From positions 1,860,001 through 1,924,000 of the forward strand of contig NZ_JAFBCA010000001.1 in NCBI RefSeq assembly GCF_016907475.1: 64,000 bases of DNA, read 5' to 3'. A program made the translations under genes and the position numbers. The notes under the pieces were generated by a model. It did no database searches and was not told the origin of the DNA. It saw nothing but the letters and a program-made list of their open reading frames with translations. The stretch comes from Nocardioides cavernae. GTDB taxonomy: Bacteria; Actinomycetota; Actinomycetes; Propionibacteriales; Nocardioidaceae. Below, piece by piece: positions 34,880 to 44,180 of this stretch (positions within the stretch are counted from its first letter, which is position 1; each line of letters opens with the position of its first letter).

Positions 34880-34885
34880 TACTGT
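34880..34885 (+). promoter_or_regulatory. -10 box of prfB
   Basis: TACTGT 8 nt before GTG 34894; slightly wider spacing than elsewhere, still consistent with a leaderless or near-leaderless mRNA. Confidence 0.45.
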
Positions 34886-34893
34886 TGCTCCTT

Positions 34894-36009
34894 GTGGCAG
34901 GCATCGACTTCGACGTAGAGATCAAGCAGCTCCGGGCGACCATGAAGACCGTCGGTCAGGTCCTCAACCTCGACCGGATGCGCGGGGAGATCGCCGACCT
35001 GAGTGAGCAGGTGGCGGCGCCCGACCTGTGGGACGACGTCGGGAGCGCGACCCGCATCACCGGTCGCCTCTCCGCGCTGCAGGGCGAGCTCGACCGCTTC
35101 GAGAGCCTCGAGTCCCGCATCGAGGACCTCGCCCTCATGGTCGAGATGGCCCAGGAGGAGGGCGACGCCGACACGCTCGCCGACTCCGAGGCCGAGCTCG
35201 GTCGCATCAAGAAGTCCGTCGAGTCGCTCGAGATCCGCACCCTGCTGGCAGGCGAGTACGACGAGCGCGAGGCGATCGTGACGATCCGCTCGGGCGCCGG
35301 TGGCGTGGACGCCGCCGACTTCGCCGAGATGCTCATGCGGATGTACACACGCTGGGCCGAGCAGCACAAGTACGGCGTCGAGGTGTACGACGTGTCCTAC
35401 GCCGAGGAGGCGGGCATCAAGTCCGCCGAGTTCGCGATCCACGCGCCCTACGCCTACGGCACCCTCTCCGTCGAGGCCGGCACCCACCGCCTGGTCCGGA
35501 TCAGCCCGTTCGACAACCAGGGTCGCCGCCAGACCTCCTTCGCGGCCGTCGAGGTCGTGCCCGTGCTCGAGCAGACCGACGAGGTCGAGGTCGACGAGAA
35601 CGACATCCGCACCGACGTCTTCCGCTCGGGTGGTCCCGGCGGCCAGTCGGTCAACACCACCGACTCCGCGGTCCGGCTGACGCACATCCCGACCGGCATC
35701 GTCGTCTCCTGCCAGAACGAGAAGTCGCAGCTGCAGAACAAGGCCTCCGCGATGGTCGTCCTCAAGGCCAAGCTCCTCGCCAAGAAGAAGGCCGAGGAGG
35801 CGGCGCTCAAGAAGGACCTCAAGGGCGACGTCGCCGCCAGCTGGGGTGACCAGATGCGCAACTACGTCCTCAACCCCTACCAGATCGTCAAGGACCTGCG
35901 GACCGGTCACGAGTCCGGCAACCCGAGCGCCGTGTTCGACGGCGACCTCGACGACTTCATGGAGGCCGGCATCCGCTGGCGCCGGGGAGCGGAGAAGGTC
36001 GACGCCTGA
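34894..36009 (+). CDS. prfB: Peptide chain release factor 2
   Basis: A 371-residue class I release factor that reads UGA and UAA stop codons. The stop-codon-recognition tripeptide Ser-Pro-Phe ([14 protein letters not shown]) and the catalytic GGQ loop ([21 protein letters not shown]) are present. The frame is continuous from GTG 34894 with no internal UGA, so the programmed frameshift that controls prfB in E. coli and many other bacteria is absent. It begins a conserved actinobacterial block prfB-ftsE-ftsX-M23 peptidase-smpB. Confidence 0.97.
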   Translation: MAGIDFDVEIKQLRATMKTVGQVLNLDRMRGEIADLSEQVAAPDLWDDVGSATRITGRLSALQGELDRFESLESRIEDLALMVEMAQEEGDADTLADSEAELGRIKKSVESLEIRTLLAGEYDEREAIVTIRSGAGGVDAADFAEMLMRMYTRWAEQHKYGVEVYDVSYAEEAGIKSAEFAIHAPYAYGTLSVEAGTHRLVRISPFDNQGRRQTSFAAVEVVPVLEQTDEVEVDENDIRTDVFRSGGPGGQSVNTTDSAVRLTHIPTGIVVSCQNEKSQLQNKASAMVVLKAKLLAKKKAEEAALKKDLKGDVAASWGDQMRNYVLNPYQIVKDLRTGHESGNPSAVFDGDLDDFMEAGIRWRRGAEKVDA

Positions 36010-36044
36010 GGCCCCGGATTCGCCGATCGCCTCCACCCCTCACG

Positions 36045-36050
36045 TAGCCT
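36045..36050 (+). promoter_or_regulatory. -10 box of ftsE
   Basis: TAGCCT 7 nt before GTG 36058. Supports independent transcription of ftsE from prfB and fixes the GTG start. Confidence 0.45.
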
Positions 36051-36057
36051 CGACGCC

Positions 36058-36747
36058 GTGATTCGCTTCGAGAAGGTGACCAAGAGCTATCCCGGCCACC
36101 CCCACCCCGCGCTCGACAACGTGTCGGTCGATGTCGAGAAGGGGGAGTTCGTCTTCCTCGTGGGCTCCTCGGGGTCGGGCAAGTCGACCTTCCTGCGCCT
36201 GGTGCTCCGTGAGTACCGCCCGACCACCGGTCGGGTCTACGTGGCCGGCAAGGAGATCAACCGGCTCGCCAGCTGGAAGGTGCCGCGGCTGCGCCGCGAC
36301 ATCGGCACGGTGTTCCAGGACTTCCGACTCCTGCCCAACAAGACCGTGACCGAGAACGTCGCCTTCGCGCTCCAGGTGATCGGCAAGTCCCGCAAGGAGA
36401 TCAAGGACGTCGTCCCCGAGACCCTCGAGCTGGTGGGCCTGAGCGGCAAGGGCGACCGGATGCCCGACGAGCTCTCCGGCGGCGAGCAGCAGCGCGTCGC
36501 CGTCGCTCGCGCGTTCGTCAACCGGCCGATGATCCTCATCGCCGACGAGCCCACCGGAAACCTCGACCCCACGACCTCGGTCGGGATCATGAAGCTCCTC
36601 GACCGGATCAACCGCACCGGCACCACGGTCGTGATGGCCACCCACGACGCCGGCATCGTCGACCAGATGCGCAAGCGCGTCATCGAGCTCGACAACGGGC
36701 ACGTCGTGCGCGACCAGGCGCAGGGCGTCTACGGCCACCAGAACTGA
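36058..36747 (+). CDS. ftsE: Cell-division ABC ATPase FtsE
   Basis: A 229-residue ABC ATPase. Walker A (GSSGSGKST), Q-loop ([17 protein letters not shown]), signature [14 protein letters not shown], Walker B with catalytic Glu ([14 protein letters not shown]) and the H-loop (VVMATHD) are all intact. FtsE pairs with the membrane protein FtsX encoded next, and the complex controls a periplasmic or extracellular peptidoglycan hydrolase during septation. The M23 peptidase gene two genes downstream is the likely hydrolase. Confidence 0.97.
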   Translation: MIRFEKVTKSYPGHPHPALDNVSVDVEKGEFVFLVGSSGSGKSTFLRLVLREYRPTTGRVYVAGKEINRLASWKVPRLRRDIGTVFQDFRLLPNKTVTENVAFALQVIGKSRKEIKDVVPETLELVGLSGKGDRMPDELSGGEQQRVAVARAFVNRPMILIADEPTGNLDPTTSVGIMKLLDRINRTGTTVVMATHDAGIVDQMRKRVIELDNGHVVRDQAQGVYGHQN

Positions 36748-36805
36748 CGCCGGGCCCCGGCCCCGACCCGATCCGCCTCCCCGAACGAATCGAGACCCCC
36801 ACTCC

Positions 36806-37714
36806 ATGCAGCTGCGCTACGTCTACTCCGAGCTCGGCCAGGGCCTGCGACGCAACCTGACGATGCACCTGGCGGTGATCCTCACCCTGGTCGTCTCGCT
36901 GACGCTGGTGGGCATCGGCCTGCTGTTCCAGCAGCAGGCGACCCGGGCGGCCGAGCACTTCGGCAACCAGCTCCAGATCACGGTCTACCTGTGCCGGCTC
37001 AACGACTCCAACCCGGTCTGCCCCAACCCGGTGACCGAGGCGCAGAAGACGGAGATCGAGGCCGTGGTCGACGCCAACCCGGAGGTGGCGAGCTATCGCT
37101 TCGAGTCCGGCGAGGTGGCGCTCGAGAAGGCGAAGGAGCTCTACGGCGAGGAGCTGTTCTCCGGCGACAACCCCGCGCTGACCGCCGAGGACATGCCGCA
37201 GACGATCTGGATCACGCTCGAGGACCCGGAGCAGTACGAGGGCATCAGCAGCGCGGTCCAGGGCCTGGACGGCGTCTCGCGTGTGCGGGACCTGCGCGAA
37301 CAGGTCGGACCGATCCTCGCGACCATCACCAAGATGCGGACGTACGCCCTGGGCACGGCGGCCCTGCTGGTCCTGGCGGCCCTGCTGCTGGTCGCCAACA
37401 CGATCCGCCTCGCCGCCTTCGCGCGCCGCAAGGAGATCGGCATCATGCGGCTGGTGGGCGCCTCCACGCTCTACATCGCGCTGCCGTTCCTCCTCGAGGC
37501 GCTGGTCACCGCACTGATCAGCGTCGCCCTCGCAGTGGGGGCGCTGGCGGCGTTCCTGCGCTTCGCGATCGGCGACCTCCAGCAGAACCTGAGGTTCGTG
37601 CCATGGATCGGCTGGAACGAGTTCTGGCTGGCCGCCGGGGCCGTCGCGATCCTCGGTCCGCTGCTGACATTGCTCCCGACACTCGTGTTGACGCGCAAAT
37701 ACCTCAAAGTCTGA
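36806..37714 (+). CDS. ftsX: Cell-division membrane protein FtsX
   Basis: A 302-residue permease-like protein with FtsX topology: one N-terminal membrane segment (MHLAVILTLVVSLTLVGIGLLF), a large extracellular domain (about 50-170) with two cysteines in YLCRLNDSNPVCPNP, as in mycobacterial FtsX, and three C-terminal segments (ALGTAALLVLAALLLVANTI and two more). The cytoplasmic start MQLRYVYSELGQGLRRN is typical. Its extracellular domain should contact the M23 peptidase encoded directly after it, in the manner of RipC or EnvC. Confidence 0.95.
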   Translation: MQLRYVYSELGQGLRRNLTMHLAVILTLVVSLTLVGIGLLFQQQATRAAEHFGNQLQITVYLCRLNDSNPVCPNPVTEAQKTEIEAVVDANPEVASYRFESGEVALEKAKELYGEELFSGDNPALTAEDMPQTIWITLEDPEQYEGISSAVQGLDGVSRVRDLREQVGPILATITKMRTYALGTAALLVLAALLLVANTIRLAAFARRKEIGIMRLVGASTLYIALPFLLEALVTALISVALAVGALAAFLRFAIGDLQQNLRFVPWIGWNEFWLAAGAVAILGPLLTLLPTLVLTRKYLKV

Positions 37715-37801
37715 TCGCCGGAGGTTAGCGTCTAGGCGTCCCGCCCGGCCTGGCGTCGGTAGGACACCCTTCCCCGCTTCCCCGACGCAAAGGCTTCCCC
37801 G

Positions 37802-39076
37802 GTGCGTACCTTCCCCCGTGCCGCTCATCGCCCTGTGGCTGCAGCTCTCGTTGCAGTCATGGCGCTGGGTGTGTCCGCTGCTCATGCCGACGACCTCAAG
37901 GACAAGAAGAACAAGGTCGAGCGTGAGCTCAAGGGCGCCCACCAGGACCTCGACGAGTCCAGTGCCCAGCTGCGCAAGGCAGCGGCCCGCCTCGACGCCG
38001 CGCAGGAGCAGCTCGGTGTCGCCAAGACCCGGCTCGCCACGGCACGCGGCAAGGTGGAGGTCGCCACCGAGCGCGACGAGCAGATGCAGGCCGAGCTGGT
38101 CGCGGCCGAGGCCGAGCTCGCCGCCGCCGAGGCCGCCCTCGCGCAGGGCCAGGTCGACCGCGACGCCCAGCGCGAGAAGGTCGCCCGCACCGTCACCGAC
38201 ATGTACACCGAGGGCGACCCCGAGCTGATCGCGTTCTCCTCCCTCCTCGACGCCGAGTCCACCGAGGAGCTCACCCGCCGCGACGGCGTCCGTGACGTCG
38301 TCATCGGCCAGGAGGCGCGCGAGTACGACGAGCTCAAGGCCTCGGAGGTGCTCCTCGAGGTGCGCGAGGACCAGGTCGCCGAGGCCCGCGACGCCGTGGC
38401 CGTCAAGCGCGAGGCCGCCGCCGAGCACCTCGTGCTGATGCAGTCCCTCGAGGCCGAGGAGCAGGAGGCCAAGGACTCCGTCGTCTCGCTCGTGATCGAG
38501 CGCCGCGACGCACGTGCGGGGGCCAGCGAGGCACGCTCGAAGGACCTCTCCAAGCTGCGCAAGCTCGAGAAGGAGCAGCAGCAGATCGAGGAGATGCTGC
38601 GCAGGCGCGCCCTCGCAGCCCTGCGCCGACAGCGCGCGGAGGCGCGTGCCAACGCCCGGTCTCAGGCGTCCACCCCGAGCCCGGGCCTGCTCGCCTACCC
38701 GGTCGAGGGCTACGTCACCTCGCCGTTCGGCTACCGGACCCACCCGATCTATCACTACTGGGGCCTGCACGACGGCGTGGACTTCGGCGGCGGCTGCGGC
38801 ACCCCGCTGCGCGCCGCGGCGCCCGGCAAGGTCGTGTCGTCGTACTTCAGCGGCGTCTACGGCAACCGGCTGGTGATCGACCACGGGGTGCTCGGCGGCA
38901 AGGGCATCGCCACGATCTACAACCACGCCAGCGGCTACAACGTCGGCGTCGGCGACACGGTCCAGGAGGGCCAGGTCATCGGCTTCGAGGGCAGCACCGG
39001 GTGGTCGACCGGGTGCCACCTGCACTTCACCGTCATGGCCAACGGCCAGGCAGTGGACCCGATGAACTGGCTGTGA
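37802..39076 (+). CDS. Secreted coiled-coil M23 peptidase (FtsX-activated murein hydrolase)
   Basis: A 424-residue exported protein. Signal peptide VAAALVAVMALGVSAAHAD, then a long coiled-coil region (about 32-290; DLKDKKNKVERELKGAHQDLDES and many heptads) and a C-terminal LytM/M23 peptidase domain (about 305-424) with the zinc ligands in LHDGVDFGGGCGTP and HLHFTV. The architecture is that of EnvC, PcsB and RipC, whose coiled coil binds FtsX and is released on ATP hydrolysis. Position after ftsX supports that. A Gly-Cys in FGGGCGTPL is unusual but the metal residues look complete, so it may be an active endopeptidase rather than a pure activator. Confidence 0.92.
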   Translation: MRTFPRAAHRPVAAALVAVMALGVSAAHADDLKDKKNKVERELKGAHQDLDESSAQLRKAAARLDAAQEQLGVAKTRLATARGKVEVATERDEQMQAELVAAEAELAAAEAALAQGQVDRDAQREKVARTVTDMYTEGDPELIAFSSLLDAESTEELTRRDGVRDVVIGQEAREYDELKASEVLLEVREDQVAEARDAVAVKREAAAEHLVLMQSLEAEEQEAKDSVVSLVIERRDARAGASEARSKDLSKLRKLEKEQQQIEEMLRRRALAALRRQRAEARANARSQASTPSPGLLAYPVEGYVTSPFGYRTHPIYHYWGLHDGVDFGGGCGTPLRAAAPGKVVSSYFSGVYGNRLVIDHGVLGGKGIATIYNHASGYNVGVGDTVQEGQVIGFEGSTGWSTGCHLHFTVMANGQAVDPMNWL

Positions 39077-39120
39077 TCGCCACGCTCGCGTCGCCGAACA
39101 TCTGATTGGACACGCTCTGG

Positions 39121-39126
39121 GACAAT
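39121..39126 (+). promoter_or_regulatory. -10 box of smpB
   Basis: GACAAT 6 nt before ATG 39133; fixes that start instead of the TTG 27 nt upstream and fits a leaderless transcript. Confidence 0.5.
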
Positions 39127-39132
39127 GGACCC

Positions 39133-39612
39133 ATGGCGAAGGAGCAGGGCCAGAAGATGGTCGCGCAGAACAAGAAGGCCCGCCACGACTACCACATCGA
39201 GGACACCTGGGAGGCCGGGCTCGTCCTCATGGGGACCGAGGTGAAGTCGCTGCGTCAGGGGCGCGCGTCGCTCGTCGACGGCTTCGCCGAGATCGACAAC
39301 GGCGAGGCGTGGCTGCTGGGCGTGCACATCCCGGAGTACAGCCAGGGCACCTGGACCAACCACTCCGCCCGCCGCCGCCGCAAGCTGCTGCTCAACCGGT
39401 CCGAGATCGACAAGATCGAGCGCAAGATCACCGACAAGGGCTACACGATCGTGCCGCTCGCGCTCTACTTCAAGGACGGCCGCGCAAAGGTCGAGATCGC
39501 CCTCGCCAAGGGCAAGAAGTCCTACGACAAGCGCCACACCCTCGCCGAGCGCACCGCCAACCGGGAGAAGGTCGAGGCTGTCCAGCGGCGGCTCAAGGGC
39601 CACCGGGACTGA
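39133..39612 (+). CDS. smpB: SsrA-binding protein SmpB
   Basis: A 159-residue OB-fold protein that binds tmRNA and brings it to stalled ribosomes. Conserved family sequence: [52 protein letters not shown], and the C-terminal basic tail [20 protein letters not shown] with the DKR motif that contacts the decoding centre. Its RNA partner ssrA is in the same window 9.6 kb downstream; the two are often adjacent in other bacteria, so a block of sugar-utilisation genes separates them here. Confidence 0.97.
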   Translation: MAKEQGQKMVAQNKKARHDYHIEDTWEAGLVLMGTEVKSLRQGRASLVDGFAEIDNGEAWLLGVHIPEYSQGTWTNHSARRRRKLLLNRSEIDKIERKITDKGYTIVPLALYFKDGRAKVEIALAKGKKSYDKRHTLAERTANREKVEAVQRRLKGHRD

Positions 39613-39622
39613 GGGCGCGGGC

Positions 39623-40486
39623 TTGACTCCCGTCGACTTCGCCGAGGCCCTCGGCCTGCCGGGCCTGATCGACCTGCACACCCACTTCCTGCCGCCGCGG
39701 GTGATGGCCAAGGTCCGGGCGCAGTTCGACGCCGCCGGGCCGCTGATCGGTCGGCCGTGGCCGCTGCACTACCGCGACGAGGACGACGCGCTCGTCGAGG
39801 TGCTCCGCTCCTACGGCGTACGCCGCTTCACCGCGCTGCCCTACGCCCACAAGCCCGGCATGGCCGAGTTCCTCAACGACTGGGCGGCCGGGTTCGTGGA
39901 GCGGGTGCCCGAGGCCGCGGTGTGCGGCACGTTCTTCCCCGAGCCAGGCGTGTCGGCGTACGTCGCCACCCGCACCCTCACGGTCGAGGTCTGGAAGGTG
40001 CACGTGCAGGTCGGGGCGTTCGACGTCACCGACCCGCTGCTCGACGAGGCGTGGGGCGTCGTCGCCGACGCCGGGACGCCGGTGGTGCTGCACGCCGGCA
40101 GCGGCCCCGTGCCGACCGAGCACACCGGTCCCGGGCCGGTGGGGGAGCTGCTGGCGCGCCACCCGGGGCTGCGGCTGGTGATCGCGCACGCCGGAGCGCC
40201 GGAGTACGCCGAGTTCCTGACGCTGGCTGAGTCCCACGAGCGGGTCGCGCTCGACACCACGATGGCCTTCACGCCGTTCTTCGAGGAGATGGGCGGCGCC
40301 TACCCGCCCGACCTGCTGCCCCGGCTGCGCGACCTCGGGTTGGCCGGGAAGGTCCACCTCGGCAGCGACTTCCCCAACATCCCCTACCCCTACGTCGTCC
40401 AGCTCGAGGCGCTGACCCGGTTGGGACTGGGGGAGGAGTGGCTGCGCGCCGTGTGCTGGGACAGCTCGGCCGCCCTCCTCGGCTGA
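39623..40486 (+). CDS. Metal-dependent amidohydrolase (TIM-barrel)
   Basis: A 287-residue protein of the amidohydrolase-2 family. Metal ligands: DLHTHFLPPR (His-x-His) at residues about 18-20, VLHAGSG, VIAHAGAPEY, and the final Asp in LGSDFPNIPYP. The family includes decarboxylases and lactonases that act on aromatic or sugar acids, and the substrate cannot be told here. The start is uncertain: TTG 39623 keeps the first strand; a later start would cut into the metal site. It follows smpB after 10 bp and probably shares its transcript. Confidence 0.85.
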   Translation: MTPVDFAEALGLPGLIDLHTHFLPPRVMAKVRAQFDAAGPLIGRPWPLHYRDEDDALVEVLRSYGVRRFTALPYAHKPGMAEFLNDWAAGFVERVPEAAVCGTFFPEPGVSAYVATRTLTVEVWKVHVQVGAFDVTDPLLDEAWGVVADAGTPVVLHAGSGPVPTEHTGPGPVGELLARHPGLRLVIAHAGAPEYAEFLTLAESHERVALDTTMAFTPFFEEMGGAYPPDLLPRLRDLGLAGKVHLGSDFPNIPYPYVVQLEALTRLGLGEEWLRAVCWDSSAALLG

Positions 40487-40514
40487 GGCTCGTACCCGGA
40501 CCTTGCGCCGCCCA

Positions 40515-40564
40515 GCGGTGCGCCACCCACATCTCCGGCCGTCGGATTGTGGCTGGGCCACCGC
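40515..40564. repeat. 50-bp imperfect palindrome, distant copy
   Basis: Begins GCGGTGCGCCACCCAC and ends GGCTGGGCCACCGC. It is 43/50 identical to the reverse complement of the copy at 8952-9001, more than 31 kb away. It lies after the amidohydrolase gene. Confidence 0.75.
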
Positions 40565-40603
40565 TCCTGGACTGGACCAGTCGCCGACTCGTCGCGAGGA
40601 CTC

Positions 40604-40640
40604 TTGACGAGGGATATGTAAGTGCGCTGAACTAACTAAT
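40604..40640 (+). promoter_or_regulatory. Promoter and candidate operator of the ROK repressor
   Basis: TTGACG (40604-40609) as -35, TGAACT (40628-40633) as a weak -10 with 18-nt spacing, ending 7 nt before GTG 40641. The run AACTAACTAAT at the start codon gives repeated CTAA/ACTAA half-sites that could bind the encoded repressor. Confidence 0.4.
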
Positions 40641-41774
40641 GTGACACCGCACACACCGGTCGGCCGCCCGCTCCGTCCCCGGGGCAAGCTGCTCCAGGAG
40701 GACGCCCGCCGCCACCACCGCTCGCTGCTGCTCCAGCAGCTGTTCCGGGAGGGCCCGGCGAGCCGCGCCGACCTGGCGCGTTCGAGCGGCCTGACCCGGG
40801 TCACGGTGTCCGACCTGGTGGGGGAGATGCTCGCCGAGGGCTTCCTGGCCGAGCTGGGCGCGCCCGCCGAGTCGCGGGTCGGCAAGCCGCCGACGCTGGT
40901 CGGCCTCGCCCCCGACTCCCACCACATCATCGGCCTGGACCTCTCCGAGACCGACCGCATGTCCGGCGCGGTCGTCAACCTCGCCGGCACCGTCCGGGCG
41001 CGGCACGAGGTGCACCTCGACGGCGCGGAGGGGGAGCGGGCGGTCGAGCTCGTCCTGGCCCTCGCCTCCCAGCTCATGACGATGACGGACCGCCCGGTCC
41101 TGGGCGTCGGCGTCGGCAGCCCCGGCGTCGTCGACGCGAACGGCACCGTCGTCGACGCACCCAACCTCGCGTGGACCGATGTCCCGCTCGCCGCCCGGCT
41201 CGCCGAGACGCTCGACGTGCCGGTGTTCGTCGCCAACGACGCCAACACCGCCGTCCTCGGCGAGCACACCTTCGGTGAGTCCGGCGACGGCGGGCTGATG
41301 GTCCTGCGGGTCGGCACCGGTGTCGGCGCGGGCCTCGTCCTCGGCGGGTCGCTGCTCCACGGCCACCTCGGCGCAGCGGGCGAGATCGGCCACGTCGTGG
41401 TCGACCCCGAGGGTGAGCGGTGCGCCTGCTCGCGCACGGGCTGCCTCGAGACGTTGCTCGCGGCGCCACGGCTGCGGCGTCGGGTCGGTGAGCCCGGAGT
41501 GGACGGCCCCGCCGTGCTCGCCGAGGTCGGCACCCGGCTGGGCGAGGTGCTGGCGCCGGTCGTCGCCGCGCTCAACCTCCACGAGATCGTGCTGAGCGGC
41601 CCCGCGGAGCTGCTCGACGGACCGCTGCTCGACGCGGCGGACCGGACCATCCGCGAGCGGACCATGCCGATCAGCTCGACAGGGCTGGCCGTCCGCACCT
41701 CCAAGCTCGGCGAGGACGTCGTGGTCGTGGGAGCGGCCGTGCTCGTGCTCGCCGGGGAGCTGGGCGTCTCGTGA
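40641..41774 (+). CDS. ROK-family transcriptional repressor
   Basis: A 377-residue protein with an N-terminal winged helix-turn-helix (LLLQQLFREGPASRADLARSSGLTRVTVSDLVGEMLAEGFL) and a ROK/ASKHA sugar-binding core. The core has the ROK zinc site (CACSRTGCLE) and GLDLSETDRMSGAVVNL, but the phosphate loop lacks the D-x-G-x-T of active kinases (here DLSETD), so it should bind sugar without phosphorylating it. It heads a locus with an ABC sugar importer, a GH3 glycosidase and a ROK kinase. It is the probable local repressor, induced by the sugar. The next gene starts 56 bp later. Confidence 0.88.
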   Translation: MTPHTPVGRPLRPRGKLLQEDARRHHRSLLLQQLFREGPASRADLARSSGLTRVTVSDLVGEMLAEGFLAELGAPAESRVGKPPTLVGLAPDSHHIIGLDLSETDRMSGAVVNLAGTVRARHEVHLDGAEGERAVELVLALASQLMTMTDRPVLGVGVGSPGVVDANGTVVDAPNLAWTDVPLAARLAETLDVPVFVANDANTAVLGEHTFGESGDGGLMVLRVGTGVGAGLVLGGSLLHGHLGAAGEIGHVVVDPEGERCACSRTGCLETLLAAPRLRRRVGEPGVDGPAVLAEVGTRLGEVLAPVVAALNLHEIVLSGPAELLDGPLLDAADRTIRERTMPISSTGLAVRTSKLGEDVVVVGAAVLVLAGELGVS

Positions 41775-41830
41775 GCCCCTTGCACCCCTACTTGGGAACC
41801 CACTGGAAGATCGATGGAAGGAACACTGTG

Positions 41831-43123
41831 GTGCGCATCAAGAAGTCCTTGACCGGGGTGGCGGTCGCCGCACTCGCGCTGACGACGCTCGCCGCGTGCG
41901 GCAGCGATGACGACGGCTCGTCCACCGACGACGACGGCGGCGCCGAGTCGGCCGACATCCGCGTCTGGCTCAACGGCACGGACACTCCGCAGGAGGCCCG
42001 CGACTGGTTGAAGAAGACCTTCGAGGAGGACAACCCGGGGTCCACGCTGACCATCGAGCAGCAGGAGTGGGACGGCCTCGTCGAGAAGCTCACCACCGCG
42101 CTCTCCAGCGAGTCCGAGACCCCCGACGTGGTGGAGATCGGCAACACCCAGGCGCCGACGTTCACCTCGGCGGGTGCGTTCTCACCGCTCACCGACGAGC
42201 TCGACGACCTCGGCGGCGACGACCTGCTGCCCGGGTTCGTCGAGGGTGCGACGGTCGACGGCGAGACGTACGCCGTGCCGTACTACGCCGGCTCGAAGTA
42301 CATCTTCTACCGCAAGGACCTCTTCGAGAAGTCCGGCCTCGAGGTCCCCACGACGCTCGAGGAGTTCGTCCAGGCGGCCGCCACGCTGAAGAAGGACAAC
42401 CCCAAGCCGGCCAACTTCTCCGGCTTCTGGTTCCCCGGGCAGGACTGGCGCAACGGCGCGGCCTTCGTGTGGTCCGCCGGCGGCGACCTCGCCGTGGATG
42501 ACGGTGGCGAGTGGACCGGTTCGCTGTCGTCGCCCGAGTCCGTGGCGGGCCTGGAGATGGCCCAGCAGCTCTTCACCGAGTCGTCGGGGGCGCCCAAGGA
42601 CGGCAACGAGGCCGACCCGTGGACGCCGTTCTGCGCAGGCGAGGTCGGCATGATGTCGACGCCCGGCTGGGTGAAGGGGCTCCTCGAGGACCCCGAGACC
42701 GGCTGCCCCGACGGCCACGCCAAGCAGGTCGGCGTCTTCGCGCTGCCCGGCCCGGACGGCGAGCCCGCGCCCGTGCTGCTCGGCGGCTCCGACATCGCCA
42801 TCGCGGCCAAGTCGGCCAACCAGGACCTCGCCCAGGAGGCGGTCGAGCTCATGCTCAGCGAGGACTACCAGACGCTGATGGCCGAGGCCGGCCTCACGCC
42901 TGCCCGCACGTCGCTCGCCTCGCTGCTCGGTGACGACGAGTACGCCGAGGCCACCGTGGCCGCGGCGTCGAACGCCAAGCTCACGCCGGCCGCGCCGGGC
43001 TGGGCCACGGTCGAGGGCTCACGGGCCCTGGAGGACCTCTTCAGCGCCATCGCCCAGGGCGGCGACGTGGAGGAGCTCGCAGCGAAGACCGACGAGCAGA
43101 TGAACAGCCAGCTCAACGGCTGA
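41831..43123 (+). CDS. Sugar ABC transporter solute-binding lipoprotein
   Basis: A 430-residue family-1 extracellular solute-binding protein. The start GTG 41831 follows a GGAAGGA ribosome site; the N-terminus has a lipoprotein signal peptide ending in LAAC (lipid-modified Cys) and a Asp-rich linker (SDDDGSSTDDDGG). The fold signatures ITVWLNGTD-like (ADIRVWLNGTDTPQEARDWL), VVEIGNTQAPTFTSAGAF, YYAGSKYIFYRKDLFEKSGL and AKSANQDLAQEAVELMLSEDY match MalE-type binders of oligosaccharides. It is the first ABC gene, separated from the permeases by a stable hairpin. Confidence 0.92.
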   Translation: MRIKKSLTGVAVAALALTTLAACGSDDDGSSTDDDGGAESADIRVWLNGTDTPQEARDWLKKTFEEDNPGSTLTIEQQEWDGLVEKLTTALSSESETPDVVEIGNTQAPTFTSAGAFSPLTDELDDLGGDDLLPGFVEGATVDGETYAVPYYAGSKYIFYRKDLFEKSGLEVPTTLEEFVQAAATLKKDNPKPANFSGFWFPGQDWRNGAAFVWSAGGDLAVDDGGEWTGSLSSPESVAGLEMAQQLFTESSGAPKDGNEADPWTPFCAGEVGMMSTPGWVKGLLEDPETGCPDGHAKQVGVFALPGPDGEPAPVLLGGSDIAIAAKSANQDLAQEAVELMLSEDYQTLMAEAGLTPARTSLASLLGDDEYAEATVAAASNAKLTPAAPGWATVEGSRALEDLFSAIAQGGDVEELAAKTDEQMNSQLNG

Positions 43124-43136
43124 GGCTCGACGACCA

Positions 43137-43171
43137 CCGGTGGGGGCGGCGCCAGCCGCTGCCCCCACCGG
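43137..43171 (+). terminator. Intercistronic hairpin between binding protein and permease genes
   Basis: Perfect 11-bp stem CCGGTGGGGGC / GCCCCCACCGG, 14 nt after the stop of the binding-protein gene, with an inner GGC/GCC stem in the loop. Such hairpins trim or stabilise transcripts so that binding protein is made in excess over the permeases. Confidence 0.6.
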
Positions 43172-43217
43172 GGCGCGCCCGCGCGACAATCACACCGGCA
43201 CAGGAGAGGAGGAGGCG

Positions 43218-44180
43218 ATGAGCAGCACGCTCAGTGACACGACCCGTGACACCTCCGAGGAGACCGCGACCGGCGTGGCCCCCCGTCGCAGCCGCGCCAC
43301 CCTCCTGCCGTACGCACTCCTGGTCCCGGCCGTGCTGGCGCTGGCGGTGGCGCTCGGCTATCCGCTCGTGCGCCAGGTCGTCCTGTCCCTGCAGGACTAC
43401 GGCCTCGCCCAGCAGTTCGGCCGGCCTCCGGAGTGGGTGGGCGCCAACAACTACCGCACGCTCGTCGCCGACGGCTACCTGTGGACGGTCACCCTCCGCT
43501 CCATCGCCTTCTGCCTCGTCAACGCGGCGCTCACGATGGCGATCGGCGTCGGCCTCGCGCTGCTGATGCGGCACATGTCGCGCGGCGTACGTCTCCTCGT
43601 GCAGACCGGGTTGCTGCTCGCGTGGGCGATGCCGGTGGTCGCCTCGCTCACGGTGTGGCAGTGGCTCTTCGACACGCAGTACGGCGTCGTGAACTACGTC
43701 CTCACGGGGCTCGGTCTCGACTACGAGGGCCACGGGTGGCTCCTGCGGCCGCTGTCCTTCTTCTTCGTCGCGACCGTGATCGTCGTGTGGATGAGCGTGC
43801 CGTTCGTCGCGTTCACGGTCTACGCCGCGCTCACGCAGCTGCCCGAGGAGCTGGTCGAGGCCTCCGAGATCGACGGCGCCGGTCCGGTCTCTCGCTTCCG
43901 CCACGTCGTGCTGCCCACCATCCGCCCGGTGCTGCTCGTCGTGGGCCTGCTGCAGATCATCTGGGACCTGCGCGTCTTCTCGCAGATCTACATCCTCCAG
44001 AAGGCGGGCGGCAGCGCCCGCGACACGAACCTGCTCGGCACCTACATCTACCGGCTCGGCATCGGCGGTGGCGAGTTCGGCATGTCGGCGGCCGTCGCGA
44101 TCTTCATGCTCGCCCTCACGGTCGTGCTGACCGCGCCCTACGTCCGCGCCATGCTCCGGCAGGAGGGGGAGGCACGATGA
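43218..44180 (+). CDS. Sugar ABC transporter permease (MalF-like)
   Basis: A 320-residue membrane protein with six predicted membrane segments (first LLPYALLVPAVLALAVALGY) and the EAA loop with family signature (ASEIDGAGPVSRFRHVVLPTI). ATG 43218 follows GGAGAGGAGG. Its stop overlaps the next permease start by 4 bp. It forms the transmembrane channel with the following permease for the lipoprotein's substrate. No ATPase gene is in this locus; a shared MsiK-type ATPase encoded elsewhere is the usual arrangement in actinobacteria. Confidence 0.92.
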   Translation: MSSTLSDTTRDTSEETATGVAPRRSRATLLPYALLVPAVLALAVALGYPLVRQVVLSLQDYGLAQQFGRPPEWVGANNYRTLVADGYLWTVTLRSIAFCLVNAALTMAIGVGLALLMRHMSRGVRLLVQTGLLLAWAMPVVASLTVWQWLFDTQYGVVNYVLTGLGLDYEGHGWLLRPLSFFFVATVIVVWMSVPFVAFTVYAALTQLPEELVEASEIDGAGPVSRFRHVVLPTIRPVLLVVGLLQIIWDLRVFSQIYILQKAGGSARDTNLLGTYIYRLGIGGGEFGMSAAVAIFMLALTVVLTAPYVRAMLRQEGEAR

